A DNA stretch of 64,000 bases, from the NCBI RefSeq assembly GCF_026011715.1, contig NZ_BRVM01000007.1:57678-121677 (forward strand). Direction: 5' to 3'. Below the pieces are notes generated by a model that saw only the letters and a list, made by a program, of their open reading frames with translations, had not been told where the DNA came from and did no database searches. A program made the translations under genes and the position numbers. This document shows positions 18,184 through 27,134 of the stretch, piece by piece (position 1 is the stretch's first letter; every line of letters begins with the position of its first letter). The stretch is from Cytobacillus sp. NCCP-133. GTDB lineage: Bacteria > Bacillota > Bacilli > Bacillales > Cytobacillaceae.

Positions 18184-20237
18184 TTCTCCTCATAAAAATT
18201 TGCTTGATAGGTCGTTTTTTTAATGAGCTTATCAAATACCAATAGCATCGCCGGAAGAACCAAAACGACCATCACAAAAGCAAGCAGAGCCCCTCGGCCA
18301 AGCAATAAGCCGATGGATGATACAACCGGATTTGATGATGTCAGCCATAAAATAAAGCCGACACTGGATAAAATCGCTGCGGATATGGAAATGGAGAAAG
18401 TCTTTTCATCCAATGTTCTCATGATTGCTTTTACAGCAGGCATTTCTTTTCGATGATGATTGTAGGCCTCCGTCAATAAAATAGCATAATCCACCGTTGC
18501 TGCCAGCTGTACCGTACTGATAATTAAATACCCTACAAACACCAGCGAGGTATTCGTAAAATATGGAATTGATAAATTAATCCAGACAGCTGATTGAATG
18601 GTGATGAGCAAGACCAGCGGAATGGAAATCGATTTAAAACTAACCAGAAGCACAATCGCAATCGTAACGACAGTCAAAACGTTCACAATGATATTATCCT
18701 TTGTTACAGTGTTTTTAATATCATACAAAGTAACGCTTTCCCCTAAGCTGAGTGCCAGATCCCCATAATAATATGAAGCCGTTTTTTCTATGTTTTCTAC
18801 AATCGAAAAGGGAATATCCCCTTCCGTTCCCTGATTCGTATTGATGATAATCCGACTGTAGTTTTCAGAGTAGAATTCATCGGTAATGGCTTCATCTAAA
18901 TATTCAGGCGGGATCTCAGACCCAACCCTATTTACATATGCAATGACACTTGTGACATATTCAGCCTCTTCTAATTCCTGAACGAGCTCTGCCTCTTTTG
19001 CCACATCCCCTTTAGGGACTAAAAGAACAATGGGCGTGGTTTCACCAAAAGCCTCTTCGATCATTTTCAAGTCACTTCCGGCACGCGTCTCTTCCGGCTG
19101 TTCACCAATCCCATAAACAAATGAGGTATTGCTCTGTGCCAAAAAGGCCGGAATAAGAATGGCGAACAAAAGGATCAAGCTTGGAGCCTTAAGTTTTACA
19201 ACCTTCTTTCCAATGCCCGTGAAGCTCGGAACAAAGCTTTTATGCTTTGTTTTATCCATCCATTTGTAAAAATAAAGTGTTAAAGCAGGCAAGAATACCA
19301 TGACACTGATAAAACTAAGGACAATTCCCTTTACCAGATTGACCCCAAGATCGGAACCAATTTCAAAGTTCATGAATGTTAGAGCAATAAATCCGAAAAA
19401 CGTTGTTGCCGCACTTGCCGTGATTGCCGGGAATGACTTTTTCATAGCAAGCTGCATGGCTTCTTCAGGACTATTGGCTGTCTTCCGATAATCTGAAAAA
19501 CTATGCAGCAAAAACACTGCATAATCCAGGGAAACGGCCAGCTGCAGGATTGGAGCAACTGACTGGGTGACGAAAGAAACCTCCCCTATAAAAATGTTCG
19601 TTCCTAAGTTAATTAGGACGGAAACACCGATAGCCGTAAGGAAAAAGACCGGTTCTATCCACGAGGTTGTAGAGATGACCAGGATAAAAATAATAATCGG
19701 AACTAACAAGAGACCCGCATTCAACGATTCCTTCCCGGCCATTTTTTGAGAGCTGGCTGTATTGATGGCCTCACCCGCAATCGCACCATTTTCACCAATC
19801 AATTCATAAATGGCATCGGTTATTTTTACTTCATCCCCTGAACGGACACTGATGGAAAACAATGCAGTTTCATCTTTATAGTAGCTTTCTGCCATCTCTT
19901 CATCTGCCACTTCCAGAGGGGTCTTTAAATCAACTACATCATCGAGCCACATCACATCTGATACGCCGTCAATGGCTGACAGCTTCTCTTTATATTCAAG
20001 CGCTTCCTGCAGAGATACATCCGTTATCATGACTCTTGTATCCGGAACAGAACCTGTAAACTCCTTTTCCATGATGGCCATCGCCTGTGTTGACTGAGCA
20101 TCATCTGGCAGATAATCGACCATATTGTAATTGACTGATACAAAAAACTGCGCCACTGTTGAGACTACCGCAATACAGACAAACGCAATCAAAACAGCTT
20201 TCTTATGTTTTATGATCCGTGATGCAATATTTATCAT
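18180..20237 (-). CDS. MMPL/RND-family transporter
   Basis: A 685-residue exporter of the MMPL branch of the RND superfamily. It has two repeats, each with one TM, an extracytoplasmic domain and about five TM segments. TM1 is at about 12-30, the first bundle at about 175-330, TM7 near 352-370 and the second bundle at about 520-670. The PAITASAATTFFGFIALTFM and SISISAAILSSVGFILWL segments match TM4-type helices. Substrates of bacillar members (YdfJ, YerP-like) include lipids or drugs; the substrate here is unknown. The gene is divergent from a TetR regulator, and the intergenic dyad at 20287 suggests control by it. It is co-transcribed with the coiled-coil gene downstream. Confidence 0.87.
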   Translation of the reverse strand: MINIASRIIKHKKAVLIAFVCIAVVSTVAQFFVSVNYNMVDYLPDDAQSTQAMAIMEKEFTGSVPDTRVMITDVSLQEALEYKEKLSAIDGVSDVMWLDDVVDLKTPLEVADEEMAESYYKDETALFSISVRSGDEVKITDAIYELIGENGAIAGEAINTASSQKMAGKESLNAGLLLVPIIIFILVISTTSWIEPVFFLTAIGVSVLINLGTNIFIGEVSFVTQSVAPILQLAVSLDYAVFLLHSFSDYRKTANSPEEAMQLAMKKSFPAITASAATTFFGFIALTFMNFEIGSDLGVNLVKGIVLSFISVMVFLPALTLYFYKWMDKTKHKSFVPSFTGIGKKVVKLKAPSLILLFAILIPAFLAQSNTSFVYGIGEQPEETRAGSDLKMIEEAFGETTPIVLLVPKGDVAKEAELVQELEEAEYVTSVIAYVNRVGSEIPPEYLDEAITDEFYSENYSRIIINTNQGTEGDIPFSIVENIEKTASYYYGDLALSLGESVTLYDIKNTVTKDNIIVNVLTVVTIAIVLLVSFKSISIPLVLLITIQSAVWINLSIPYFTNTSLVFVGYLIISTVQLAATVDYAILLTEAYNHHRKEMPAVKAIMRTLDEKTFSISISAAILSSVGFILWLTSSNPVVSSIGLLLGRGALLAFVMVVLVLPAMLLVFDKLIKKTTYQANFYEEK

Positions 20238-20277
20238 GTTTCATCCTCTCTTGTGTCTATCGCCATTTCACTTTATT

Positions 20278-20307
20278 ATTATATAAAACACGGTGTTGGC
20301 TATTCAA
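20278..20307 (-). promoter_or_regulatory. MMPL operon promoter with TetR-type dyad
   Basis: TTGAAT (20302-20307) and TATAAT (20278-20283) on the minus strand are 18 bp apart. The spacer contains AACAC-C-GTGTT (20287-20297), a candidate operator for the divergently encoded TetR protein. Confidence 0.55.
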
Positions 20308-20403
20308 CAAACAGTTCGATAGAATACGTTCTGTTCACAACAGATTATAATGATTTGTTGTTTATCTATTGAATTACAGAAATAGGAAGGAAGGATCAGG
20401 AAT

Positions 20404-20970
20404 TTGGGTGCCAAATTGGATAGACGCAAAAAATATACACGGATGGTATTAAAAGAAGCTCTCATCATATTATTGGAAGAAAAACAAATTTCAAGCATTA
20501 CAATAAAAGAAATCTGTGAGCAGGCTGATATCAATCGTTCAACATTTTACTCCCATTATTCGAGTCAATACGATCTGCTCCATTCCATAGAAGAAGAGTT
20601 TATCGAGAATATGGTCGCAACACTTAGCCGGTATAATTTTTCAAAAGAAGACGAAGCCTTGCAAATGACAGAAAGAATTTTAGAATATATAGTGGAAAAC
20701 AATGTCATATGCCAAATACTGTTAAGCGAGAATAGCGATATTCACTTTCAAAAAAAAGGCATGATGATCACGAAGGAATTCATATTCAAAAATTGGATTA
20801 CCGACAAACACCTTGAACCAGAAACGTTAGAGTACATAAGTATGTTTGTTGTAAGTGGAAGTATATATGTCATTAAGCATTGGCTCGAAAACAGGATGGA
20901 TAAAACCCCTAAGGAGATGGCTGAGATTATTAATAACTTCGTAAATAGAGGATTGTTAAATATACGGTGA
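20404..20970 (+). CDS. TetR/AcrR family transcriptional regulator
   Basis: A 188-residue regulator. The N-terminal helix-turn-helix is at about residues 8-55, with SITIKEICEQADINRSTFYSHYSSQYDL as the HTH plus the following YDL turn typical of the family. The C-terminal about 130 residues form the ligand and dimer domain. The start is TTG: AGGAAGGAAGGA lies about 8 nt upstream and no ATG is available before the HTH. It is divergent from the MMPL exporter operon, the usual layout of a drug or lipid efflux repressor. It ends before a bidirectional terminator shared with rlmCD. Confidence 0.85.
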   Translation: MGAKLDRRKKYTRMVLKEALIILLEEKQISSITIKEICEQADINRSTFYSHYSSQYDLLHSIEEEFIENMVATLSRYNFSKEDEALQMTERILEYIVENNVICQILLSENSDIHFQKKGMMITKEFIFKNWITDKHLEPETLEYISMFVVSGSIYVIKHWLENRMDKTPKEMAEIINNFVNRGLLNIR

Positions 20971-20975
20971 ACTAT

Positions 20976-21028
20976 AAAAAAATGCCTGGTCCAGTAAGGT
21001 TGTCTTCCATTACTAGACCAAGCGTTTT
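20976..21028. terminator. Bidirectional terminator between tetR and rlmCD
   Basis: A 14-bp stem (GCCTGGTCCAGTAA against TTACTAGACCAAGC, two wobbles on the minus strand) with T runs on both sides. Confidence 0.8.
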
Positions 21029-22413
21029 TATGCCTGCTTCAAAACCAACTCTGTCACACTCTCCACATGCGCTGTTTGAGGAAACATATCCACAGGCTGG
21101 ATCCCTTTTACTTTATATTTCGAGCTAAGGACAGAAATATCCTTCGCCAATGTTGATGGGTTGCAGGATACATAGACAACTTTCTTTGGCTGTACTTTTA
21201 AAATTGTTTTTAATAACTGCTGATCAAGGCCTGTTCTTGGCGGATCGACAATAATGACGTCTGGTTCCCAGCCTTCTTTTGTCCACTTTGGAAGCCATTC
21301 TTCTGCTTTGCCGACCACATATTTGGCATGCTTTATTCCATGGCGGACAGCGTTTTTCTTCGCATCTTCTATGGATTCGCGAATGATGTCCATGCCGCGA
21401 ATTTCAGCTGCCTGGTCTGCCACCCATAAACCAATCGTTCCGACTCCGCAATAGGCGTCAGCTACTTTTTCTTTTCCCGTCAATGCAGCTGCTCTTTTTA
21501 CCTCATTATAAAGCTTCACTGTTTGTTCAGGATTCAGCTGAAAAAATGTCCGGGCAGATAGTTCAAATTGCAGATCTCCAAGCGTTTCCTGAATAAAGTC
21601 GCTGCCCTCAAGATTCAAGGTTTCGTGACCAAAAATAAGGGAGGTTTTTTCTCCATTTACATTTTGGATGATTGATTTTACTTCAGGGAGCTCGCTCTTG
21701 ATTCTTTCAATGATCATATCCTTCTTGGGAAGTTCTTTTTGCGTAGTAATCAGCACAATTTGAAGCTCGCCTGTCTGAATTCCAACCCGGGCAACGATCG
21801 TTCTAACAAGCCCTTTTCGGGTTCTTTCATTATAGATTGGAATTCTCAAATCCTGAAGAATTCGTTTCACTGTTTCTGTTGCCTTTGTTGTTTGCGGATG
21901 CTGAACAGCACAATGCTCGATGTTAATCAAGCGGTGTGAGTTCATGCCATATAATCCTGCAAGGACCTTTCCATCTTTTTGGCCGACCTGGAACTGGCTC
22001 TTATTCCGATAGTTCCACGGATCGTCCATGCCGATTGTTTCTTTTATATTCAGCTTTTCAGGATTCAGTTTCGTATGACGCTCCAAAGCTTGGAAAATGA
22101 TATCCCGCTTTTCCATAAGCTGTCGGTCATAGCGAAGGTGCTGAAGCTGGCAGCCTCCGCATTCGTGATAAACCGGACATGGCGGCTGGACGCGGTATTC
22201 CGATTTTTTGCGGATTTTCTTTATTTTCGCTTCAGAAAACTTGGGATTAACCTTCGTTGCCTCTGCCACAATCTCCTCGCCAGGAAGCGCTCCCGGAACA
22301 AAGACGACTTGCCGTTTAAAATAACCAACACCCTCGCCATTGATGCCAAGCCTCTTAATCGTCAGAGGAAAGGTCTGCTTTAGTTGTAATTTAGCTGTTT
22401 GCTCTTGTTTCAT
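21028..22413 (-). CDS. rlmCD: 23S rRNA (uracil-C5)-methyltransferase RlmCD
   Basis: A 461-residue RNA methyltransferase. Residues about 10-70 form a TRAM RNA-binding domain. Cysteines in [15 protein letters not shown] (about 80-94) are placed to bind an iron-sulfur cluster. The SAM-binding Rossmann domain covers the C-terminal half ([14 protein letters not shown] near 315-328, VDPPRTGLD near 395). The catalytic cysteine lies in [12 protein letters not shown]. In B. subtilis the orthologue YefA (RlmCD) makes both m5U747 and m5U1939 in 23S rRNA using SAM. Length and motif order are normal. It lies close to alkA but has its own start context. Confidence 0.9.
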   Translation of the reverse strand: MKQEQTAKLQLKQTFPLTIKRLGINGEGVGYFKRQVVFVPGALPGEEIVAEATKVNPKFSEAKIKKIRKKSEYRVQPPCPVYHECGGCQLQHLRYDRQLMEKRDIIFQALERHTKLNPEKLNIKETIGMDDPWNYRNKSQFQVGQKDGKVLAGLYGMNSHRLINIEHCAVQHPQTTKATETVKRILQDLRIPIYNERTRKGLVRTIVARVGIQTGELQIVLITTQKELPKKDMIIERIKSELPEVKSIIQNVNGEKTSLIFGHETLNLEGSDFIQETLGDLQFELSARTFFQLNPEQTVKLYNEVKRAAALTGKEKVADAYCGVGTIGLWVADQAAEIRGMDIIRESIEDAKKNAVRHGIKHAKYVVGKAEEWLPKWTKEGWEPDVIIVDPPRTGLDQQLLKTILKVQPKKVVYVSCNPSTLAKDISVLSSKYKVKGIQPVDMFPQTAHVESVTELVLKQA

Positions 22414-22432
22414 GGTACTTCATCACTCCAAG

Positions 22433-23314
22433 TTACTCTATGCTTCTCCATAAGTAGAGGGATGCATAGCTTAAATAAGGATCCCAGCTCTTCGAGAATT
22501 TCTCCATATCCTCTCGAGTCGGTTTTTCCTCTAATTGATATAGTTTCTTTAAGGCATTTTGAATGCCTATGTCTGCGACAGGGAAAAGATTTGGCCTGCC
22601 GAGCCCGAACATCAGGAAATTTTGCACAGTCCACGGTCCGACACCGCGCAATTTGATTAGTTTATCATAAATCTCTTCATCCGTAAGGCTTTTTAGCTCT
22701 TTAAAGTCCAAATTTCCAGATGCTGCTTCTTTTGCAATGCCAATGACATACTCAGCCTTCCGTCCGCTGAACTGCAGCTCTCGAAGATTTTCTACCGTAA
22801 GTGCCGCCACTGTTTCCGGAAGCGGGTAGAACCAGGCTCCTTCTTCTTGAAAGCCGTATGTTTTAACGAAACGCTCTGTCAATGTATGGGCAAAAGCAAG
22901 ATTTAGCTGCTGATGGATGATGCATTTAAGGAGGCAGCCGTATGGATCAAAGTCCAAAACGACCGGTGTCCCATAGTGCTCATCGAAAATAGGCTTTAAA
23001 TCCGTATTTTGGAAGTACTGATGAATTGTCTCTAGCGGAAAATGCCATTGAAAAATTTCCGTTAATCGTTCAGCCGCTTTTTCTTTATATGGCCCCTCTG
23101 TTCCCTCTATTAAAAATTCAGGCTCTTCAGTCGTTCCAATGGCTTTCACTTGCGCCACAACTGGTGTGCCGTCCAACAGAAGCGGCACCTTTACCGACCT
23201 TTTGTCAGAATCCACCCGATTAAGCGGATCTATCGATAGTCTTTCGAGTACGAGATCAAAATTATAAGGTCCTTCTACTTGCATCTTTTCCAAGAAGAAT
23301 CCGTCCTTTATCAT
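22433..23314 (-). CDS. DNA-3-methyladenine glycosylase (AlkA type)
   Basis: A 293-residue base-excision repair glycosylase of the HhH-GPD superfamily. The AlkA N-terminal beta domain covers about 1-100. The helix-hairpin-helix KLRGVGPWTVQNF is at about 221-233 and the catalytic aspartate is Asp248 in LFPVADIG. It removes alkylated purines such as 3-methyladenine. The CIIHQQLNLAFAHTLTERFV block (131-150) is typical of the AlkA/YfjP line. It lies 19 bp upstream of rlmCD on the same strand and may be co-transcribed with it. Upstream is the second repeat array. Confidence 0.87.
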   Translation of the reverse strand: MIKDGFFLEKMQVEGPYNFDLVLERLSIDPLNRVDSDKRSVKVPLLLDGTPVVAQVKAIGTTEEPEFLIEGTEGPYKEKAAERLTEIFQWHFPLETIHQYFQNTDLKPIFDEHYGTPVVLDFDPYGCLLKCIIHQQLNLAFAHTLTERFVKTYGFQEEGAWFYPLPETVAALTVENLRELQFSGRKAEYVIGIAKEAASGNLDFKELKSLTDEEIYDKLIKLRGVGPWTVQNFLMFGLGRPNLFPVADIGIQNALKKLYQLEEKPTREDMEKFSKSWDPYLSYASLYLWRSIE

Positions 23315-23372
23315 TTTCCCCGATTATAGCATTTTTCGTTCGGTTATTACTAAAAATGACGCATGATAAATG

Positions 23373-23402
23373 AAAATAGACCCTGACAAGTGGGTCTATT
23401 TC
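23373..23402 (-). terminator. Hairpin terminator in the pdaA-alkA gap
   Basis: AAATAGACCC pairs with GGGTCTATTT (10 bp, 8-nt loop), followed by TTCATTTATC on the minus strand. Together with the repeat array it separates pdaA from alkA. Confidence 0.65.
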
Positions 23403-23427
23403 TAAATTTTGATAGGATTTTTTCATT

Positions 23428-23562
23428 TACCGGCCAAAATTGTAAATTTACCGGCCGATACGGGAAAAATACCGGCCAAATTTCTCCTTTTACCGGCCAA
23501 ACTCCACCTAACGCACGGACTAATTAATTTTATCGAATAAGATCTGATCTTTATCGGCCAAA
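23428..23562. repeat. Array of TACCGGCCAAA repeats, 21-bp period
   Basis: Copies of TACCGGCC begin at 23428, 23449, 23470 and 23491 (period 21). Degenerate copies follow at 23531 (TATCGAATA) and 23552 (TATCGGCCAAA), which keep the same phase within one base. The array fills the gap between the pdaA stop and the terminator upstream of alkA. The core word contains the GGCC palindrome and differs from the other two arrays in the window. Confidence 0.85.
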
Positions 23563-23573
23563 CCAAGACCCAA

Positions 23574-24365
23574 TCAGTAAAGCATCCGCTCTTCAAGCGC
23601 CTGTTCCCATGTCAAATCATCAAGGCTTTTGAAATTATAGCCGCGCTTCTTCAAATCCTGAATGGCTTTTTCCAATGCATCAGCATTATCCTTGGAAACA
23701 GTGTGCAAAAGCAGGATACAGCCCGGATGGATTTGGCGCATAATATTGTCATAAGAGTACTGCCAGCCTTTTTGCCGGTCTGTATTCCAATCAACAAAAG
23801 CCAGTGACCAAAATACATGGGTATAGCCTTCTTTTTTTGCAAGAGCTAAAGTCCGCTCGCTAAAAATCCCGCGGGGCGGGCGCAAATATGCCATCTGCTT
23901 AATTCCCGTCAAATTTTCAGTTTCAGCACGAACCATCTCAAGCTCTTTTATAAATTTTTCATCACTCACTCTTGTCATATCCGGATGATGCCAGGAATGA
24001 TTGCCAATGATATGGCCTTCTGCCGCCATTCTCTTAACGAGGTCTGGGGCACTTTTCAAATAATGGCCTGTTACAAAAAAGGCCGCAGGAACGTTTTCCT
24101 TTTTTAGAACGTCTAAAATTTGTCCCGTATAGCCGTTTTCATAGCCGTTATCAAACGTTAAATAAATATCCTTTTTGCTTGTATCCCCTTTATAATACGA
24201 GCCATGCCTTTCAAGCAAGGCATCAAGCGGCTTGCCTGCTTCAGCCGGCACCTCATCCTTTGCTTTTTTAAACCCCCAATGAATCGGGGAATTACCATAG
24301 TTCGCGTAAGCTGTTCCAGAAAAAAACAGGAAAATAAGACTCAGGACGATGGATAGTTTTTTCAT
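23574..24365 (-). CDS. pdaA: Delta-lactam-biosynthetic de-N-acetylase PdaA
   Basis: A 263-residue secreted polysaccharide deacetylase, the same length as B. subtilis PdaA. Residues 1-21 are a signal peptide (hydrophobic core, AYA cleavage). The NodB domain has TFDNGYENG (Asp72, with Asn where most NodB enzymes have a second Asp, a PdaA hallmark), GNHSWHHPD with His123 and His127, and YLRPPRG with the conserved Arg. PdaA removes the acetyl group from muramic acid as a step toward muramic-delta-lactam in spore cortex, so the gene indicates a spore-former. Monocistronic. Confidence 0.93.
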   Translation of the reverse strand: MKKLSIVLSLIFLFFSGTAYANYGNSPIHWGFKKAKDEVPAEAGKPLDALLERHGSYYKGDTSKKDIYLTFDNGYENGYTGQILDVLKKENVPAAFFVTGHYLKSAPDLVKRMAAEGHIIGNHSWHHPDMTRVSDEKFIKELEMVRAETENLTGIKQMAYLRPPRGIFSERTLALAKKEGYTHVFWSLAFVDWNTDRQKGWQYSYDNIMRQIHPGCILLLHTVSKDNADALEKAIQDLKKRGYNFKSLDDLTWEQALEERMLY

Positions 24366-24446
24366 CTGAGCTCCTCCAATATTTTTTTCTTAGTGTTTGT
24401 GAATGGGATAAAAACATTCGCAGGCCCGGTTGGCAATAAATTGCAC

Positions 24447-24478
24447 AAAAAAGAGAGACCTGTCAAAGTCCCTCTAGG
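24447..24478 (-). terminator. Terminator of the fumarase gene
   Basis: AGAGGGAC pairs with GTCTCTCT (one mismatch), followed by six T on the minus strand. Confidence 0.7.
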
Positions 24479-24486
24479 AATGTTTA

Positions 24487-26040
24487 TTAAAATACACGCT
24501 CTTTGAATTGAGCCAATTTTTCACGCGACGATTTATCTACATCTTTATGAAGGCTGTTGCCGTGTGAGTCCATTGTGACAACCGCAGTAAAGCCTTCAAC
24601 CTTTAAGTGCCACATTGCTTCAGGGACGCCGAATTCCATTAGGTCTACGCCTTCAACAGACTTGATGCAATCTGCATAGTATTGAGCTGCACCGCCGATC
24701 GCATTCAGGTAAACCCCGCCATGCTCATGAAGGGCTGTCAATGTTTTCGGTCCCATTCCGCCTTTTCCAATTACAGCGCGAATGCCGAATTTCTTCATGA
24801 TATCGCCCTGATAAGGCTCCTCACGGATACTTGTAGTTGGGCCGGCTGCTTTCACATGCCACTTGCCTTCCTCGTCTTTCATCATAACCGGGCCACAGTG
24901 GTAAATAACCTGCCCGTTCAGATCAACAGGAGCATCATGTTCCATCAAATGGTGATGGATGGCGTCACGGCCTGTATACATCATGCCGTTTATTTGCACC
25001 ACATCTCCTACCTTCAGGCAGCGGATCTGTTCTTCAGTAATCGGTGCCTGCAATGTAACGATATTGGTTTTTTCTTCTGTCTCCACTGCTGCTGCTGTTT
25101 CTAATTCAGCTTCTGTTGCACCAAAGTCGATATGTTCGCCTTCCTGGTACATCCACTCATTGATTTTGCCTGTTTCCATGCTGATCGAAACGCCAAGACG
25201 GCGGAACGCCCAGCAATTGTAGGCAACTGATACGAAGAAACTTGCAGGGATACGGTTCATTACGCCAACTTTACAACCTAGAAGCGTTGTTTCCCCGCCA
25301 AATCCCATTGTTCCGATTCCAAGTTCATTGGCATTCTCCATCACATAATCCTCTAGCTTACGCAGATCCTCATTAGGATTGACATCCTCTACAGAACGGA
25401 ATAGCTGTTCTTTTGCCAGGTCATATCCGGAAGAACGGTCTCCGCCGATGCCAACTCCAATAAAGCCGGCACTGCAGCCTTGTCCTTGTGCCTGATACAC
25501 AGAGTGCATGATGCATTTGCGGATGCCATCGAGGTCGCGGCCAGCGCGGCCAAGCCCTTCCAGCTCACAAGGAAGGCTATACTGGATATTTTTATTTTCA
25601 CAGCCGCCGCCTTTTAAAATCAGTCGAGCGTCAATGTAATCTTTTTCCCATTGTTCAAATTTCATAACAGGCGTACCAAAACCAAGGTTGTCCCCGCTGT
25701 TTGCGCCAGTCAAGGAATCAACCGAATTCGGGCGGAGTTTTCCGTCCTTTGTTGCCTGTGCAATGGCATTTTTGATTGCTTCCTTCATCACTAGCTGATT
25801 TGCTCCAACGGGTGTCTTAATTTTAAATGTCGGCAAACCTGTATCCTGGCAAATCGGCGACACATTATCGTCAGCCATCTTAATGTTATTTGTAATCGTT
25901 GCTAAGCTCATTGCCGCTCTCGTACCAGCGCTTTCTTTTTCCTTTGCTGCCTTGATTGCCCGGCGGACGTCGCGCGGTAGATTTGTGGATGTTTCAACAA
26001 TCAGCTGATACATGCTTTCCTGAAATTTGTCAATATTCAT
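24487..26040 (-). CDS. fumA: Class I (iron-sulfur) fumarate hydratase
   Basis: A 517-residue class I fumarase that hydrates fumarate to L-malate in the TCA cycle. The chain joins the alpha (about 1-290) and beta (about 320-517) domains in one polypeptide. A cluster cysteine is Cys64 in SPICQDTGLPTF. Others are in GGGCENKN (about Cys166) and GQGCSAGF (about Cys205), giving the three ligands of an oxygen-sensitive 4Fe-4S cluster. The GIRAVIGKGGMG and GGAAQYYAD blocks mark the beta domain. Bacillus subtilis relies on class II FumC (CitG), so this is an alternative enzyme type. Monocistronic. Confidence 0.92.
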   Translation of the reverse strand: MNIDKFQESMYQLIVETSTNLPRDVRRAIKAAKEKESAGTRAAMSLATITNNIKMADDNVSPICQDTGLPTFKIKTPVGANQLVMKEAIKNAIAQATKDGKLRPNSVDSLTGANSGDNLGFGTPVMKFEQWEKDYIDARLILKGGGCENKNIQYSLPCELEGLGRAGRDLDGIRKCIMHSVYQAQGQGCSAGFIGVGIGGDRSSGYDLAKEQLFRSVEDVNPNEDLRKLEDYVMENANELGIGTMGFGGETTLLGCKVGVMNRIPASFFVSVAYNCWAFRRLGVSISMETGKINEWMYQEGEHIDFGATEAELETAAAVETEEKTNIVTLQAPITEEQIRCLKVGDVVQINGMMYTGRDAIHHHLMEHDAPVDLNGQVIYHCGPVMMKDEEGKWHVKAAGPTTSIREEPYQGDIMKKFGIRAVIGKGGMGPKTLTALHEHGGVYLNAIGGAAQYYADCIKSVEGVDLMEFGVPEAMWHLKVEGFTAVVTMDSHGNSLHKDVDKSSREKLAQFKERVF

Positions 26041-26213
26041 TGCTCTAGTCCCCTTCCCTTTGCTCCCTATATTGATCTAATCTATTATGAATTTCACTAT
26101 TATTTATCGTCTACCATTATACTCCTATCCGAAAAGTATTTAAAGACCCACCTTGCACTCGTTTACAGGATTAAAGAGGAAACTTCGTGCTGCTGAGTAT
26201 AAGTTGGTAAAAG

Positions 26214-26241
26214 CAAAAAAGAGCCACATAAGGCTCTTTTA
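26214..26241 (-). terminator. Terminator of the SE1561 family gene
   Basis: AAAAGAGCC pairs with GGCTCTTTT (26217-26240) with a 6-nt loop and a T run on the minus strand; the last codons lie in the stem. Confidence 0.8.
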
Positions 26242-26424
26242 GATATCGCGGTTATTGAATTCACGGCATTTGGATTCGAGGTCATCAATCATTTCGATTA
26301 AACGATCAATGTCTTCGAGTTCTGTATCTTCAGGCTCAATGGCTTCCAGTACATCCAGGAACATATTTAAGCGCTGCTTTAAAAAAATCACTTGTGAATT
26401 CTTATCTTGAATCGGACTGCCCAA
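26239..26424 (-). CDS. SE1561 family protein
   Basis: A 61-residue acidic helical protein of the Firmicutes-specific SE1561 family. The conserved pattern NSQVIFLKQRLNMFLDVLEAIEP followed by an ED-rich second helix is clear. The start is TTG at 26424: AAAGGAG lies about 8-9 nt before it and no ATG precedes the conserved block. No function is known. It is probably soluble and could form a helical hairpin. It has its own terminator. Confidence 0.8.
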   Translation of the reverse strand: MGSPIQDKNSQVIFLKQRLNMFLDVLEAIEPEDTELEDIDRLIEMIDDLESKCREFNNRDI

Positions 26425-26602
26425 AACGTTCTCTCCTTTCGTCTCGACTACATCCTACATAAAATTCGATATTTCGGCAAATTCATATTTGTATTTAATA
26501 TACCCACCTTTCCCCCGCTCAATATCTCTTTTTAAAAAAATGGCATCGGTTTTCCATCCGCTAGTTAAAGGAATAGGAATCATATGAAGAGGAGGAATAA
26601 AG

Positions 26603-27091
26603 ATGTTTTCCTCAAATTGGCAGGATATTGGACGAGTCCTTTTAATAGGATTGCTCAGCTATGTTTTTCTTGTCCTGTTTCTTCGAATAGCAGGAAAACG
26701 CACATTATCTAAAATGAATGCTTTTGATTTAGTTGTTACCGTTGCGCTTGGCTCCACCCTAGCCACCATTCTTCTTAATAAGAAAGTATCCCTTGCTGAG
26801 GGGCTGACTGCATTCGCCCTTCTGATTGGACTGCAGTATATAGTTGCCTGGCTTTCGATTCGTTCATCCAAATTCAGTGAATTAATTAAGTCCAATCCTG
26901 ACCTGCTATATTATAAAGGAAAGTTTATAAAAGCTTCGTTAAAGAAGAATCGTGTATTAGAAGTGGAGGTATTGCAGACAGCTCGTGCTCAGGGCATCTC
27001 TTCCTTAGATGACGTTAAAGCGGTAGTTCTTGAAACCGATGGAAATATCTCTGTATTAACAAAAGCAGCTCTAGCACTCTTTCAAATATAA
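26603..27091 (+). CDS. DUF421 (YetF-like) membrane protein
   Basis: A 162-residue protein with three TM segments (about 8-28, 38-58 and 66-86) and a C-terminal cytoplasmic YetF domain (about 88-160). The RIAGKRTLSKMNAFDLVVTVALGSTLAT block is the DUF421 hallmark. It is shorter than full YetF (about 230 residues), lacking the second C-terminal half, as is common for the short YdfR/YrbG-type members. It may take part in spore germination or membrane stress, as reported for related YetF proteins, but this is inference. The AGAGGAGG site precedes ATG. It ends at a shared terminator. Confidence 0.82.
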   Translation: MFSSNWQDIGRVLLIGLLSYVFLVLFLRIAGKRTLSKMNAFDLVVTVALGSTLATILLNKKVSLAEGLTAFALLIGLQYIVAWLSIRSSKFSELIKSNPDLLYYKGKFIKASLKKNRVLEVEVLQTARAQGISSLDDVKAVVLETDGNISVLTKAALALFQI

Positions 27092-27098
27092 GCAAAGA

Positions 27099-27134
27099 GA
27101 AAAGCTGACGCCAAATGGCATCAGCTCACTTTTA
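27099..27134. terminator. Bidirectional terminator between DUF421 gene and ggt
   Basis: AAAGCTGACGCC pairs with GGCATCAGCT (one mismatch, AAAT loop) between convergent genes. Confidence 0.75.
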
